Under the pieces are notes generated by a model that was not told the DNA's origin, searched no databases, and was given only the letters and a program-made list of their open reading frames with translations. Positions 15,765 through 23,733 of a stretch of DNA of 64,000 nucleotides are shown here, in pieces; position 1 is the first letter of the stretch, and the number at the start of each line of letters is the position of its first letter. A program made the translations under genes and the position numbers. Source of the DNA: Planosporangium mesophilum (lineage in GTDB: Bacteria; Actinomycetota; Actinomycetes; Mycobacteriales; Micromonosporaceae). The DNA lies in contig NZ_BOON01000022.1 of NCBI RefSeq assembly GCF_016863255.1, positions 1 through 64,000 of the forward strand. Direction: 5' to 3'.

Positions 15765-16120
15765 TCAATGTGGAGGTGTCCCGACAGTACGGCCGCTTCG
15801 GCTCGTAGCCGCTCGGCGTGCTCCGGCCGACCGGCCCGGTCGTAGTCGCGCGCGGCGGCCTCACGCTCGGCCACCTCGGTGCGCACGATCTCTTCCACCT
15901 CTGCCTGCGTCAGCACCCGGCGCGGGGTCTCGGCCGCGCCGACGCCCACCGGGGTCTGCTCGATCGCCAGCCCCCGGACCGCGGGTGCCGCCACCGCTTC
16001 GGCGTTGTCGATCGCCGCCAGTGCCGAGCGCAGCGCCGCTACGGCGACGCGGTCGCGCGCCTTCATCGCGGCCGGCAGCGCCGCCCGTAACCGATCCCGC
16101 AGCGGTACCTCGATCGACAT
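15722..16120 (-). CDS. GatB/YqeY-domain protein (short actinobacterial form)
   Basis: The 132-residue protein begins MSIEVPLRDRLRAALPAAMK (1-20), followed by KARDRVAVAALRSALAAIDN, the usual YqeY opening, and has the helical region VEEIVRTEVAEREAAARDYD (about 82-101) ending in AERLRAEAAVLSGHL. YqeY resembles the tRNA-binding tail of GatB amidotransferase; its role is not established. The last 12 residues (from HIEIPP to the stop) lie over the phosphotransferase remnant and look like read-through beyond the original C-terminus after a deletion. The ATG at 16120 is preferred over an upstream GTG at 16141. Confidence 0.8.
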   Translation of the reverse strand: MSIEVPLRDRLRAALPAAMKARDRVAVAALRSALAAIDNAEAVAAPAVRGLAIEQTPVGVGAAETPRRVLTQAEVEEIVRTEVAEREAAARDYDRAGRPEHAERLRAEAAVLSGHLHIEIPPGSRSSPTPTG

Positions 16121-16144
16121 GGCCGTGACCTTAGCGGCCACTCT

Positions 16145-16203
16145 CCATGATCCTTAAGGGTTTTCCGGGTCAGCGGGCGCGGAGAATCCTTCTCAGATCA
16201 TGG
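16145..16203. repeat. Palindromic repeat, copy A (REP-like)
   Basis: Outer arms CCATGATC (16145-16152) and GATCATGG (16196-16203) enclose partly complementary sequence including TTTTCCGGGTC at 16161-16171. A related element in opposite orientation lies at 16993-17050 on the other side of the SDR gene. Copy A is 13 bases downstream of the SDR stop and can fold into a long imperfect hairpin, so it may act as its terminator. Confidence 0.6.
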
Positions 16204-16216
16204 GGAGGCGCGACGA

Positions 16217-16972
16217 TCAGCGGCCGCCGGAGACGGTGATGTCGCTGCCGGTGACGTACGACGCCGCGGGCGAGATCAGCCACGACACGGTGGCCGCGAC
16301 CTCCTCGGAGCGGCCCATGCGACCGAGCGGGGTGCGCCCGGCGGCGTCCTCCGCGCCCGGGATCGCCGCCGCCATGTCGGTGGCGATGATGCCCGGCGAG
16401 ACGCTGTTGACGCGGATCCCTTCGGCGCCGACCTCGTTCGCCAGGCCACGGGTGAACGTCAGCAGGGCGCCCTTGGTCGTCGCGTAGGGCACGAGCCCCG
16501 GCAGGCCGCCGGTCCGGGCGGCGACCGAGGCGACGTTGACGATGGATCCGCCCGCGCCGCCGCGCGCCGTCGACATCGCCCGTACGGCGTGCTTGGCGCA
16601 GACCATGGGCCCCACGACGTTGACCCGCATCAGCTGGGTCAGCTCGTCCGCGTCCCGCTCGTCGACGCGTGCCCCCTCGCCGAGCATCCCGGCGTTGTTC
16701 ACCAGCGCGGTCAGCGGACCCAGCTCGTCGCGGGCCCGCTGGAACATCGTCGCGACCTCGTCGGGTGCCGTCACGTCGGCGCGTACGGCCACCGCCCGGC
16801 CGCCACCCGCTTTGATCGCGGAGACCACCGACCCGGCGCCGTCGGCGTCCCGCGCGTAGTTGACGAGCACGCCGTACCCGTCCCCGGCCAGCTTGACGGC
16901 GATCGCGGCGCCGATACCCCGGCTGGCGCCGGTGACGATCACCGCGCCCTTTCCCTGCTCGGTCACTGTCAT
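16217..16972 (-). CDS. SDR-family oxidoreductase (FabG-like)
   Basis: The 251-residue classical SDR shows VTGASRGIGAAIAVKLAGDG (about 13-32), LVNNAGM (about 89-95), Ser in NVASVAARTG (about 145-154) and YATTKGA (YxxxK, about 162-168). The C-terminus has the YVTGSDITVSGGR ending common to FabG-like enzymes. Arg at the end of strand 2 (NYARDADG) favours NADP(H). The gene is isolated: both sides carry copies of a palindromic repeat, and neighbours are unrelated (NhaA upstream, GatB/YqeY downstream). The substrate is unknown; 3-oxoacyl or polyol substrates are equally possible. Confidence 0.88.
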   Translation of the reverse strand: MTVTEQGKGAVIVTGASRGIGAAIAVKLAGDGYGVLVNYARDADGAGSVVSAIKAGGGRAVAVRADVTAPDEVATMFQRARDELGPLTALVNNAGMLGEGARVDERDADELTQLMRVNVVGPMVCAKHAVRAMSTARGGAGGSIVNVASVAARTGGLPGLVPYATTKGALLTFTRGLANEVGAEGIRVNSVSPGIIATDMAAAIPGAEDAAGRTPLGRMGRSEEVAATVSWLISPAASYVTGSDITVSGGR

Positions 16973-16992
16973 TTGTAGATCTTCCCCTCCTC

Positions 16993-17050
16993 CTCATGAT
17001 CGCGGAGACTCTTCCGTGCTCCGACCCGGAAAAGTTCCCGGGATCATGAG
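16993..17050. repeat. Palindromic repeat, copy B (REP-like), also nhaA terminator
   Basis: Arms CTCATGATC (16993-17001) and GATCATGAG (17042-17050) are perfectly complementary, and the inner sequence pairs partly. Read on the minus strand it shares CATGATCC and the 11-base core TTTTCCGGGTC with copy A. It begins within the last codons of nhaA and ends 21 bases before the SDR start, so it probably terminates nhaA transcription. Confidence 0.6.
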
Positions 17051-18933
17051 TGGAAGACCATGGCCCGCGCCTTGGCCGCCCGCACCTCGGCCGAGAGCGT
17101 GTCGATGTCGTACGCGCCATGGTGGCGTCGGCCGTTGATGAAGAACGTCGGCGTACCGGAGACCCCGCTCAGGTCGGCCGAGTCCACGTCGACCGCGACC
17201 CTGGCCGCGCCGGTCCGGTCGCGCAGGTGCTCGGTGAAACGCTCCACGTCCAGGCCCAGCTCCCGGGCGTACCGGACGAGGTCCCGCGCGGTCAGCCCGC
17301 CCTGGTGCGCCAGCAGTACGGCGTGCATCTCCCAGAACTGTCCCTGGTCCGCCGCGGCCTCGGAGGCCTCGGCGGCGAGCTGGGCGTGCGGGTGCACGTC
17401 GGTGAGCGGGAGGTGGCGCCAGACGTACCGCACGTCGCCGTGCCCGGTGAGCAGGTCCCGTACCACCGGCTCGGCCTGTCCGCAGTACGGGCACTCGAAG
17501 TCGCCGTACTCCACCAGGGTGACCGGTGCGTCGTCGCGCCCGCGGACGTGGTCGCGCCCGGGGTCGACCGGGGCCGCGAGGTCCACGATCGGTTCGGCCG
17601 CACCGAGCAGCGCGCGGAAGCGTCGCGGCGGCGACAGCAGCGCGGCGGCGCGGAAGACCACCCAGGTCAGTACCGAGGAGACCAGCGCGGCGGTGAGCAC
17701 GCCGAGCTTGGCCTGCTCCAGCGCCACGCCGTTGAAGGCGAGGTCGGCGATGAGCAGGGAGACGGTGAAGCCGATGCCGGCGATGGTGCCGGCCCCGGCG
17801 ACCGCGGCCCAGCCCACCGGCGGCCGCAGCCGGCCACGGCTGAGCCGGCTGACCATCCAGGTGGTACCGAGGATGCCGGCCGGCTTGCCCAGTACGTACC
17901 CGAGCACGATGCCGAGCGTGATCGGTGAGGTGAACGCGGCCGTCAGGAAGCCGGCGTTGATCGCGATTCCGGCGTTGGCGAGCGCGAACAGCGGCACGAT
18001 CAGGTAGCTGGTCCACGGGTGGTACAGCTGCGCCAGCCGCTCGTTGGGGGAGATCGCCGAGGAGAGGCCGAGGCTCGCCGTACGGGCCAGCTGCGGCGTG
18101 GGTTGCTCGCGGAACAGGCGGAACAGGTCGCTGGCCCGGACGAGGTCGTCCCGCGCGGCCGGGTACGCGTACGTCAGCAGGCCCATCACCAAGCCGACCA
18201 CGATCGGGTCGATGCCCGACTCATACACGGCGACCCAGGCGGCCACCCCCAGCAGCGCGTAGACCAACCCGGCCCGTATCCGCGCGGCGCGGACGAACAG
18301 GATCACCACGAAGATGCCGAGCGCCACCAGCAGCGCGAGGGCGCGCACCCGCTGGCTGTAGGCGACCGCGATCACGGCGAGTGCGATGAGGTCGTCGACC
18401 ACGCTGACGGTGAGCATGAACGCCCGCAGCCGGTCCGGGAAGCGCGGACCGACCAGGGCGAGCATGCCCAGTGCGAAGGCGGTGTCGGTGGCCATCGTGG
18501 TACCCCAGCCGTGCGCCGACGGCCGGCCTGCGTTGACCGCGAGGTAGATCGCGACCGGTACCACCATCCCGCCGACCCCGGCGAGCACGGGCAGCGTCAC
18601 CCGCCGCCGTTCGCGTAGCTCACCCATGTCGAACTCGCGGCGCGCCTCCAGCCCCACCACCAGGAAGAAGAACGTCATCAGCCCGCTGTTGACCCAGTGG
18701 CGCGCGTCCTGCGACACGGACCAGTCGCCCAGGCTCACCGACAGCGGGGTGTGCCACACCGTCGCGTACGAGGACGGGTGGAGGTTCACCCACGCCAGGG
18801 CGGCCAGCGTGGCGGTGAGCAGGACCGCTGCGCTGCCGGTCTCGGTACGCAGGAACTGGCGCAGCGGGGTCTGGATGCTCTTGGCCCAGTTCGTCCGCCC
18901 CAACCACGGCCTCGCGGAAGCCTGCCCGGTCAT
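17044..18933 (-). CDS. nhaA: NhaA Na+/H+ antiporter fused to a DsbA-like thioredoxin domain
   Basis: The 629-residue protein has an NhaA domain (about 20-420) with the ion-binding motifs [15 protein letters not shown] (Asp equivalent to E. coli D133, about 148-162) and [13 protein letters not shown] (the D163/D164 pair). After a linker comes a DsbA-family domain (about 450-625) with the redox motif [13 protein letters not shown] and the cis-Pro loop [13 protein letters not shown]. The known NhaA reaction is Na+ extrusion for H+ uptake. The C-terminal thioredoxin fold is present in a subset of actinobacterial NhaA proteins and its role is unclear; the CPYC pair is intact, so it could be redox-active. 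Start is ATG at 18933; longer frames upstream lie over the divergent slipin gene. Confidence 0.92.
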   Translation of the reverse strand: MTGQASARPWLGRTNWAKSIQTPLRQFLRTETGSAAVLLTATLAALAWVNLHPSSYATVWHTPLSVSLGDWSVSQDARHWVNSGLMTFFFLVVGLEARREFDMGELRERRRVTLPVLAGVGGMVVPVAIYLAVNAGRPSAHGWGTTMATDTAFALGMLALVGPRFPDRLRAFMLTVSVVDDLIALAVIAVAYSQRVRALALLVALGIFVVILFVRAARIRAGLVYALLGVAAWVAVYESGIDPIVVGLVMGLLTYAYPAARDDLVRASDLFRLFREQPTPQLARTASLGLSSAISPNERLAQLYHPWTSYLIVPLFALANAGIAINAGFLTAAFTSPITLGIVLGYVLGKPAGILGTTWMVSRLSRGRLRPPVGWAAVAGAGTIAGIGFTVSLLIADLAFNGVALEQAKLGVLTAALVSSVLTWVVFRAAALLSPPRRFRALLGAAEPIVDLAAPVDPGRDHVRGRDDAPVTLVEYGDFECPYCGQAEPVVRDLLTGHGDVRYVWRHLPLTDVHPHAQLAAEASEAAADQGQFWEMHAVLLAHQGGLTARDLVRYARELGLDVERFTEHLRDRTGAARVAVDVDSADLSGVSGTPTFFINGRRHHGAYDIDTLSAEVRAAKARAMVFHS

Positions 18934-19032
18934 CCTGGAATTGTCCCGCCGTCTGACCGAGCAGGCGTCGTCACGCGCCGAGCTACCATCCGCGTATAGA
19001 GGGCGACCGGTCTCCAAAGGCGGGAGCTTGTC

Positions 19033-19857
19033 ATGACTGTCCTCGATGTACTGATCGCCGCGCTCGCGCTTGGAGCGGGCGGGTTCGCTGCGAGCGCCCG
19101 GATCGTCAAGCAGTACGAGCGGGGCCTCGTCTTCCGGTTCGGGCGGGTGCTGTCGGCGGTACGCGGCCCAGGTCTCACCGTCGTCGTGCCGGGGGTCGAC
19201 CGGCTGCGGAAGGTGAACATGCAGATCGTCACGCTGCCGGTGCCGGCGCAGGACGGCATCACGCGTGACAACGTGACGGTCAAGGTCGACGCGGTGGTGT
19301 ACTTCAACGTCGTCGACCCGGTCCGGGCGATCGTGAACGTGCAGGACTACCGCTTCGCCGTGTCGCAGGTCGCGCAGACCTCGCTGCGTTCGGTGATCGG
19401 CAAGAGCGACCTGGACGACCTGCTGTCCAACCGGGAGCGGCTCAACCAGGGCCTGGAGATGATGATCGACAGTCCCGCGCTGGACTGGGGCGTCCACATC
19501 GACCGGGTGGAGATCAAGGACGTCTCGTTGCCGGAGTCGATGAAGCGTTCGATGTCGCGGCAGGCCGAGGCCGAACGGGAGCGGCGGGCCCGCATCATCA
19601 CCGCCGACGGGGAGTTGCAGGCGTCGCACAAGCTCGCGCAGGCCGCGGCCACCATGGCCGACACCCCGACGGCGCTGCAACTGCGGCTGCTGGAGACGGT
19701 CGTTGAGGTGGCGGCCGAGAAGAACTCGACCCTGGTCCTGCCCTTCCCGGTCGAACTGCTGCGGTTCCTGGAGAGGAGCGCGGGGGAGCCCGGCACAACG
19801 TCCGAGAAGTCGTGGTCTCCGGCCCCGGCTGAGACCACGACTTCCGAGAAGCTGTGA
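19033..19857 (+). CDS. SPFH/band-7 protein (slipin type)
   Basis: The 274-residue protein has one N-terminal hydrophobic segment (about 5-25) and then a band-7 domain (about 25-190) with [53 protein letters not shown] and [20 protein letters not shown], the usual slipin/stomatin series. A coiled-coil region, [20 protein letters not shown] (about 179-198), follows. These proteins form membrane microdomain scaffolds; the NfeD partner often found beside them is absent here. The C-terminal tail (about 255-274) is unusual because a terminator-like hairpin is encoded in it. A GGGAG ribosome site precedes the ATG, and a TATAGA hexamer at 18995-19000 may be the -10. Confidence 0.88.
   Translation: MTVLDVLIAALALGAGGFAASARIVKQYERGLVFRFGRVLSAVRGPGLTVVVPGVDRLRKVNMQIVTLPVPAQDGITRDNVTVKVDAVVYFNVVDPVRAIVNVQDYRFAVSQVAQTSLRSVIGKSDLDDLLSNRERLNQGLEMMIDSPALDWGVHIDRVEIKDVSLPESMKRSMSRQAEAERERRARIITADGELQASHKLAQAAATMADTPTALQLRLLETVVEVAAEKNSTLVLPFPVELLRFLERSAGEPGTTSEKSWSPAPAETTTSEKL
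19806..19844 (+). terminator. Perfect 14-bp hairpin inside the slipin coding end
   Basis: Arms GAAGTCGTGGTCTC (19806-19819) and GAGACCACGACTTC (19831-19844) are exact complements with an 11-base loop, and lie just before the slipin TGA at 19855. The size and perfection fit an intrinsic terminator, but here it is translated as the tail repeat TTSEKS...TTSEK. Confidence 0.65.
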
Positions 19858-19905
19858 CGATCTTGGAGCGCGATTACGGCGGTTGCAGCGGGGGAGTTCC
19901 CCGCG

Positions 19906-21228
19906 GTGCGTCGTTCCCTGATCGCTGCGGTGGCGGCCGTCGCAGCGGTGTTTCTCCTGGTCTCCACGTGTGACCCGCCGCCTCGGGCGGCTGCGACGGA
20001 CTGGACCACGTACCACCGCGACAACGGCCGGTCCGGGGTGGCGTCAAGGCTACCGCCGCTCGGCGCGCTGAGCAGGGACTGGGAGGTCCGGCTGGACGGC
20101 GCGGTCTACGGCCAGCCGCTCGTGGTGGGGGACCGGATCTTCGCCGCGACCGAGAACGACACGGTGTACGGGCTGGACGCGGCCACCGGGCGGGTGCTGT
20201 GGTCGACGCACCTCGGGACCCCGGTACCGCTGTCGAAGCTGCCCTGCGGCAACATCGACCCACTGGGGATCACGAGCACGATGGTCTACGACCGGGTGAC
20301 GCGGCTGGTGTTCGCGCTGGCCGAGACGACCGGGGGCGCGCACGTGCTGGTCAGCATGGACGCCGCGACGGGCCGGGTACGCCAGCGGCGGGCGGCCGAG
20401 CCGCCGACCGGCGACCGGCTCGCCCACCAGCAGCGGGGCGCGCTCACGCTGATGGGCGGCCGGGTCTACATCCCGTACGGCGGGCTGTCGGGCGACTGCG
20501 GCGACTACCGGGGCTCGGTGGTCGCCCTGCCGGTCACCGGCTTCGGCCCACCGGTCAGCTACCACATCCCCACCACCCGTGAGGGTGGCATCTGGGCGCC
20601 CGGCGGCGGCGTCGCGGTCGGCGACCGGTTGCTGTACTCGGTCGGCAACGGCGAGTCGAAGACCGGGTACGACGGCAGCGACTCGGTGATCGCCCTCGAC
20701 CGCGACCTGCGCCTGGTCGACCGGTTCACGCCCACCACCTGGGTCGAGGACAACGCCGCCGACGCGGACCTGGGCTCGATGACGCCGGCCCTCGTCGGCT
20801 CCTACGTGTATGCCAACGGCAAGCGCGGCGTCGGGTACACGCTGCGGCGCGACCGCCTGGGCGGCCTCGGTGGGCAGGTGGCGCAGGCGTACGTCTGCCC
20901 GGCCTTCGGCGGCGCCGCGGTCAGCGGGAACACGGTCTTCGTACCCTGCTTCGACGGCGTACGGGCGGTCACGGTCGACGCCGCCGGAAAGATCACCGTC
21001 GGCTGGCAGATGGTGATGTCCGGCGGCGGCTCGCCGGTGGTCGGTGCAGGCGCGGTCTGGGCCGTGGACACCGGGCCCGGAACCCTGTACGCGCTCAACC
21101 CCGCCACCGGCGACGTCCGCCAGCGGATCGCCGTCGGACCCGTACCGCACTTCGCCTCGCCGACGCTGGCCCACGACCGCGCCTACGTCGGCACGATGAC
21201 CGGCGTGGTTGCCGTCGGGTGGACGTGA
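19906..21228 (+). CDS. Secreted PQQ-type beta-propeller protein (BamB-like)
   Basis: The 440-residue protein starts with an export signal (about 1-22, hydrophobic [15 protein letters not shown] followed by Cys). The Cys at position 23 after LVST is a poor but possible lipobox, so it may be a lipoprotein. The rest forms a beta-propeller of PQQ-like repeats: [20 protein letters not shown] (about 86-105), [36 protein letters not shown] and [13 protein letters not shown] show the A-x-D-x-x-T-G-x-x-x-W blades. No dehydrogenase active site or PQQ ligands are apparent, so a scaffold or ligand-binding role is more likely than quinoprotein catalysis. GTG start at 19906. It converges on the antiporter gene with only two bases between stops. 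Confidence 0.8.
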   Translation: MRRSLIAAVAAVAAVFLLVSTCDPPPRAAATDWTTYHRDNGRSGVASRLPPLGALSRDWEVRLDGAVYGQPLVVGDRIFAATENDTVYGLDAATGRVLWSTHLGTPVPLSKLPCGNIDPLGITSTMVYDRVTRLVFALAETTGGAHVLVSMDAATGRVRQRRAAEPPTGDRLAHQQRGALTLMGGRVYIPYGGLSGDCGDYRGSVVALPVTGFGPPVSYHIPTTREGGIWAPGGGVAVGDRLLYSVGNGESKTGYDGSDSVIALDRDLRLVDRFTPTTWVEDNAADADLGSMTPALVGSYVYANGKRGVGYTLRRDRLGGLGGQVAQAYVCPAFGGAAVSGNTVFVPCFDGVRAVTVDAAGKITVGWQMVMSGGGSPVVGAGAVWAVDTGPGTLYALNPATGDVRQRIAVGPVPHFASPTLAHDRAYVGTMTGVVAVGWT

Positions 21229-21230
21229 AC

Positions 21231-22400
21231 CTAGGGCACCTTCACGTCCCGACGCCGTAGCCGCCGCGCCAGCGGCTCGGCGGCACGGGCGAGCAGCGGG
21301 CCGGCGACGGCGAGGATCAGCACGTACGCCGCGGCGAGCGGGCCGAGGCGCGGGTTGACCCCGGCGGCGACGGCCAGCCCGGCGATGACGATGTTGAACT
21401 CGCCGCGGGGGATGAGCGCCGCACCGGCCCGGAGCCGTCCGGTGGTGGCGGTGCCGAGGCGGGCGGCGGCGATCCAGCCGGTGAGGAGCTTGGTACCGAT
21501 GCCCGCGACGGCCAGCAGCGCCGCGATCCCGGCGACCGGAGGCAGGTCGCCCGGGTTGGTGTGCAGTCCGAAGAAGACGAAGAACACCGCGGCGAACAGG
21601 TCCCGCAGCGGGCTGAGTAGCTCCCGCGCGGTGTGCGCGAGGGGGCCGGACAGCGCGATGCCGACCAGGAACGCCCCGACGGCGGCGGAGACCTGCAACT
21701 TCTGGGCGACCCCGGCGACCAGTACCGTCAGGCCCAGGACCTTGAGCAGGACCACTTCGTCGCTCGGGCTGGCCACGAACCGTTCGACCGCCCAGCCGAA
21801 GCGCAGCGCGACCAGCAGGATCACCCCGATGGTCAGGGCCGAGACGGCCAGCGTGATCGAGCCGCTCACCAGGCCGGCGCCGGCCAGCAGGGCGGTGAGG
21901 ATCGGCAGGTACACGGCCATCGTGAGGTCCTCGAAGACCAGCAGCGACAGCACCGCCGGGGTTTCCCGGTTACCGAGCCAGCCCAGATCGCCGAGGACCT
22001 TGGCAGTGATCCCGGACGAGGTGACGTAGGTGACGCCGCCCATCGCCACCGCGGCCACCGGTCCCCAGCCCAGTACGAGCGCCGCGATCACGCCGGGTGC
22101 GGCGTTCAGGACCAGGTCGATCAACCCGCCGACGGCGGACGAGCGCAGGGTGCCGACCAGTTCGCCGGCGGTGTACTCCAGGCCGAGGGTGAACAGCAGC
22201 AGGATGACGCCGATCTCGGCGCCCGCGGAGATGAACTGGTCGCTGGTGGCCAGCGGCAGGATCCCGCCCTGCCCGAAGGCGAGCCCGGCCAGCAGGTACA
22301 GCGGGATGGGGGAGATGGAGAACCGCACCGAGACGGCGCCGAGCAGGCCCAGGCAGAGGATGATCGCGCCCAGTTCGATCAGCATCACGGATCCGTGCAT
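21231..22400 (-). CDS. CPA2-family cation:proton antiporter (KefB-like membrane domain)
   Basis: The 389-residue protein has about 12-13 helices and CPA2 signatures: SPIPLYLLAGLAFGQGGILP (about 31-50), GVILLLFTLGLEYTAGEL (about 64-81), MGGVTYVTSSGITAKVLGDL (about 119-138) and the ETPAVLSLLVFEDLTMAVYLP segment (about 146-166) with the ion-binding Glu/Asp pair. It lacks the C-terminal KTN domain of KefB/KefC. Instead a separate RCK_C regulatory subunit is encoded 8 bases upstream in the same operon. Such two-gene systems usually exchange K+ (or Na+) for H+. Ion choice cannot be read here. Confidence 0.88.
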   Translation of the reverse strand: MHGSVMLIELGAIILCLGLLGAVSVRFSISPIPLYLLAGLAFGQGGILPLATSDQFISAGAEIGVILLLFTLGLEYTAGELVGTLRSSAVGGLIDLVLNAAPGVIAALVLGWGPVAAVAMGGVTYVTSSGITAKVLGDLGWLGNRETPAVLSLLVFEDLTMAVYLPILTALLAGAGLVSGSITLAVSALTIGVILLVALRFGWAVERFVASPSDEVVLLKVLGLTVLVAGVAQKLQVSAAVGAFLVGIALSGPLAHTARELLSPLRDLFAAVFFVFFGLHTNPGDLPPVAGIAALLAVAGIGTKLLTGWIAAARLGTATTGRLRAGAALIPRGEFNIVIAGLAVAAGVNPRLGPLAAAYVLILAVAGPLLARAAEPLARRLRRRDVKVP

Positions 22401-22408
22401 GGGCGCTC

Positions 22409-22891
22409 CTATCCGTCAGCCAGGATCGCGGCGACCGCCGAGGTGCCCTCGGCGGTCCCCACCGCCACGACCACGTCACCGGCGCGAAACACGAAGTCGG
22501 GCCGGGGGCTGGCGATGACCTCCCGGTCGCGGACGACCGCCACGATCGATGCGCCGGTACGGGTACGGGTGCGGGTGTCGCCCAGGCTCCGTCCGTCGTA
22601 CGCGGAGCCCGCCATGATCGGGATCTGCTCGCTGACCAGCCCCTCGACCTGCCGGTGCAGTTCGGCCAGGCGCTCCACGATGCGGGCCGCGCCGAGCAGT
22701 TCGGCCAGCGCGTTCGCCTCCTCCGGGTTCAGTACCACCGCCTCCGAGGCGCTGTCGGGATCGTCGCGGCGGTAGATGACCAGATCCCTCCGGCCATCGC
22801 GGTGGGAGACCACGCCGACACGGCGTCCGCGGGCGGTGGTGAAGACGTGCTGCAACCCGATGCCGGGTAGCGGCGTGCGCTCAAGGTCCAC
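22409..22891 (-). CDS. Antiporter regulatory subunit with RCK_C (TrkA-C) domain
   Basis: The 160-residue protein has an N-terminal domain (about 1-70) beginning DLERTPLPGIGLQHVFTTAR, standard for the actinobacterial regulatory subunit of CPA2 antiporters. The RCK_C domain (about 80-158) has GRSLGDTRTRTRTGASIVAV and the closing SPRPDFVFRAGDVVVAVGT motif that in RCK domains binds regulatory ligands such as cyclic di-AMP. The chosen GTG at 22891 has AAAGGAA 6 bases upstream, which decides this start against longer frames. It is transcribed just before the antiporter (8-bp gap). Confidence 0.87.
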   Translation of the reverse strand: MDLERTPLPGIGLQHVFTTARGRRVGVVSHRDGRRDLVIYRRDDPDSASEAVVLNPEEANALAELLGAARIVERLAELHRQVEGLVSEQIPIMAGSAYDGRSLGDTRTRTRTGASIVAVVRDREVIASPRPDFVFRAGDVVVAVGTAEGTSAVAAILADG

Positions 22892-22953
22892 AGCGATTCC
22901 TTTCCAGTTCACGTGGTGGCCGGTCCGGGCGCCCGGCGCCGGACCGGGACGGA

Positions 22954-23118
22954 TCAGACGCGGCTGAGCACTCCGTACGCCGCTCCCATGACCCCGGCTG
23001 CCTGGAGGACCATCAGGCCGATCATTCCCAGGGCGGGTTCGTTGCGGCGGAGCATATCGACCAACAGCCACATAGCGGCGGCGACGGTGGCGAACGTGAG
23101 AACAAAAAGAATGATCAT
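22954..23118 (-). CDS. Small membrane protein, 54 residues, unknown function
   Basis: A short gene beginning MIILFVLTFATVAAAMWLLV, with two hydrophobic helices (about 1-21 and 30-52) separated by DMLRRNEPA. It has a good ribosome site (GAGGGA, 6 bases before the ATG) and lies 62 bases upstream of the RCK_C subunit on the same strand. It is likely the first gene of the antiporter operon and might be a small accessory subunit. I do not recognise a family; coding status rests on the ribosome site, codon choice and position. Confidence 0.6.
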   Translation of the reverse strand: MIILFVLTFATVAAAMWLLVDMLRRNEPALGMIGLMVLQAAGVMGAAYGVLSRV

Positions 23119-23196
23119 GAAATCCCTCACGGAGATGGCGAAGCGCAGCGTCGGACGCGCCCACGGGCGGGTCCGAGTGCGGAGGTCATCAGGAAC

Positions 23197-23224
23197 GTGA
23201 TCGTGGAAAGCTTTCCACGATCAC
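23197..23224. other. Perfect 28-bp palindrome
   Basis: The left half GTGATCGTGGAAAG (23197-23210) is the exact complement of the right half CTTTCCACGATCAC (23211-23224) with no spacer. It includes the TGA of the gene at 23221-23592 and lies 79 bases upstream of the small membrane gene. As RNA it gives a 12-bp stem with a 4-base loop, so it may be the terminator of the upstream gene. As DNA, the core TGGAAAGCTTTCCA resembles a LacI-family operator and could control the antiporter operon. Confidence 0.65.
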
Positions 23225-23592
23225 CGTGAGGGTGGGGCTCTCCCACGCGAGGTCGACGCGCCTACCGCGGCGGGCAGGGTCCACGTCCACGACGTCGTCC
23301 GGGACCGGACACCGGGCGGGAGCAGGGCGGCCAGCAGGGCGGCCAGCGCCAGTACGAACAGCAGCGCACCGCCGTGGCCACGGCCGGCCATCAGGCGGGG
23401 GTGCCCCGGCCGCTCGCCGGCCAGGACGGCGGTGCCGCTCGGGTCCGCGACCATGACGGCCGCCGGCGAGGGGGTGTCGAGCCGGCCGGGCCGGTCGGCG
23501 TCGGCGGCACGGCAGATCGCCGCGCCGAACGCCAGCACGAGCGCCAGCAGTACGGCGGAGATCCGCCACCCTGCCCGCTCGCGCCCCACCAT
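23221..23592 (-). CDS. Hypothetical two-helix membrane protein
   Basis: The 123-residue protein has hydrophobic segments at about 9-29 and 77-96, with an extracytoplasmic loop between them carrying His/Arg/Gly residues (ERPGHPRLMAGRGHGG). The tail after the second helix is Ser/Thr/Arg-rich. The ATG has a strong GGAGGG site 4 bases upstream. The overall layout (two helices flanking a His-containing loop) recalls small actinobacterial proteins beside metal or copper genes, but no such gene is next to it, and I do not assign a family. Confidence 0.6.
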   Translation of the reverse strand: MVGRERAGWRISAVLLALVLAFGAAICRAADADRPGRLDTPSPAAVMVADPSGTAVLAGERPGHPRLMAGRGHGGALLFVLALAALLAALLPPGVRSRTTSWTWTLPAAVGASTSRGRAPPSR

Positions 23593-23733
23593 CGGTCCCT
23601 CCGTCACCGCCGTCGTTTGATCGAACCCTACCTGGTGGCGACCACGGATCGTGTCGGTGGAACGATGATCGCTACGGTGGGTATAAGGCGATTGGCCGCT
23701 GATGCCGACCCGATCAGGACGGAGAACTCCGAC

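Noticed and set aside
17044..20016. A 990-codon open frame extending nhaA far upstream
   Set aside because: The part beyond 18933 is the antisense shadow of the divergent slipin gene and has no homology-like content; the NhaA start at 18933 fits the family length.
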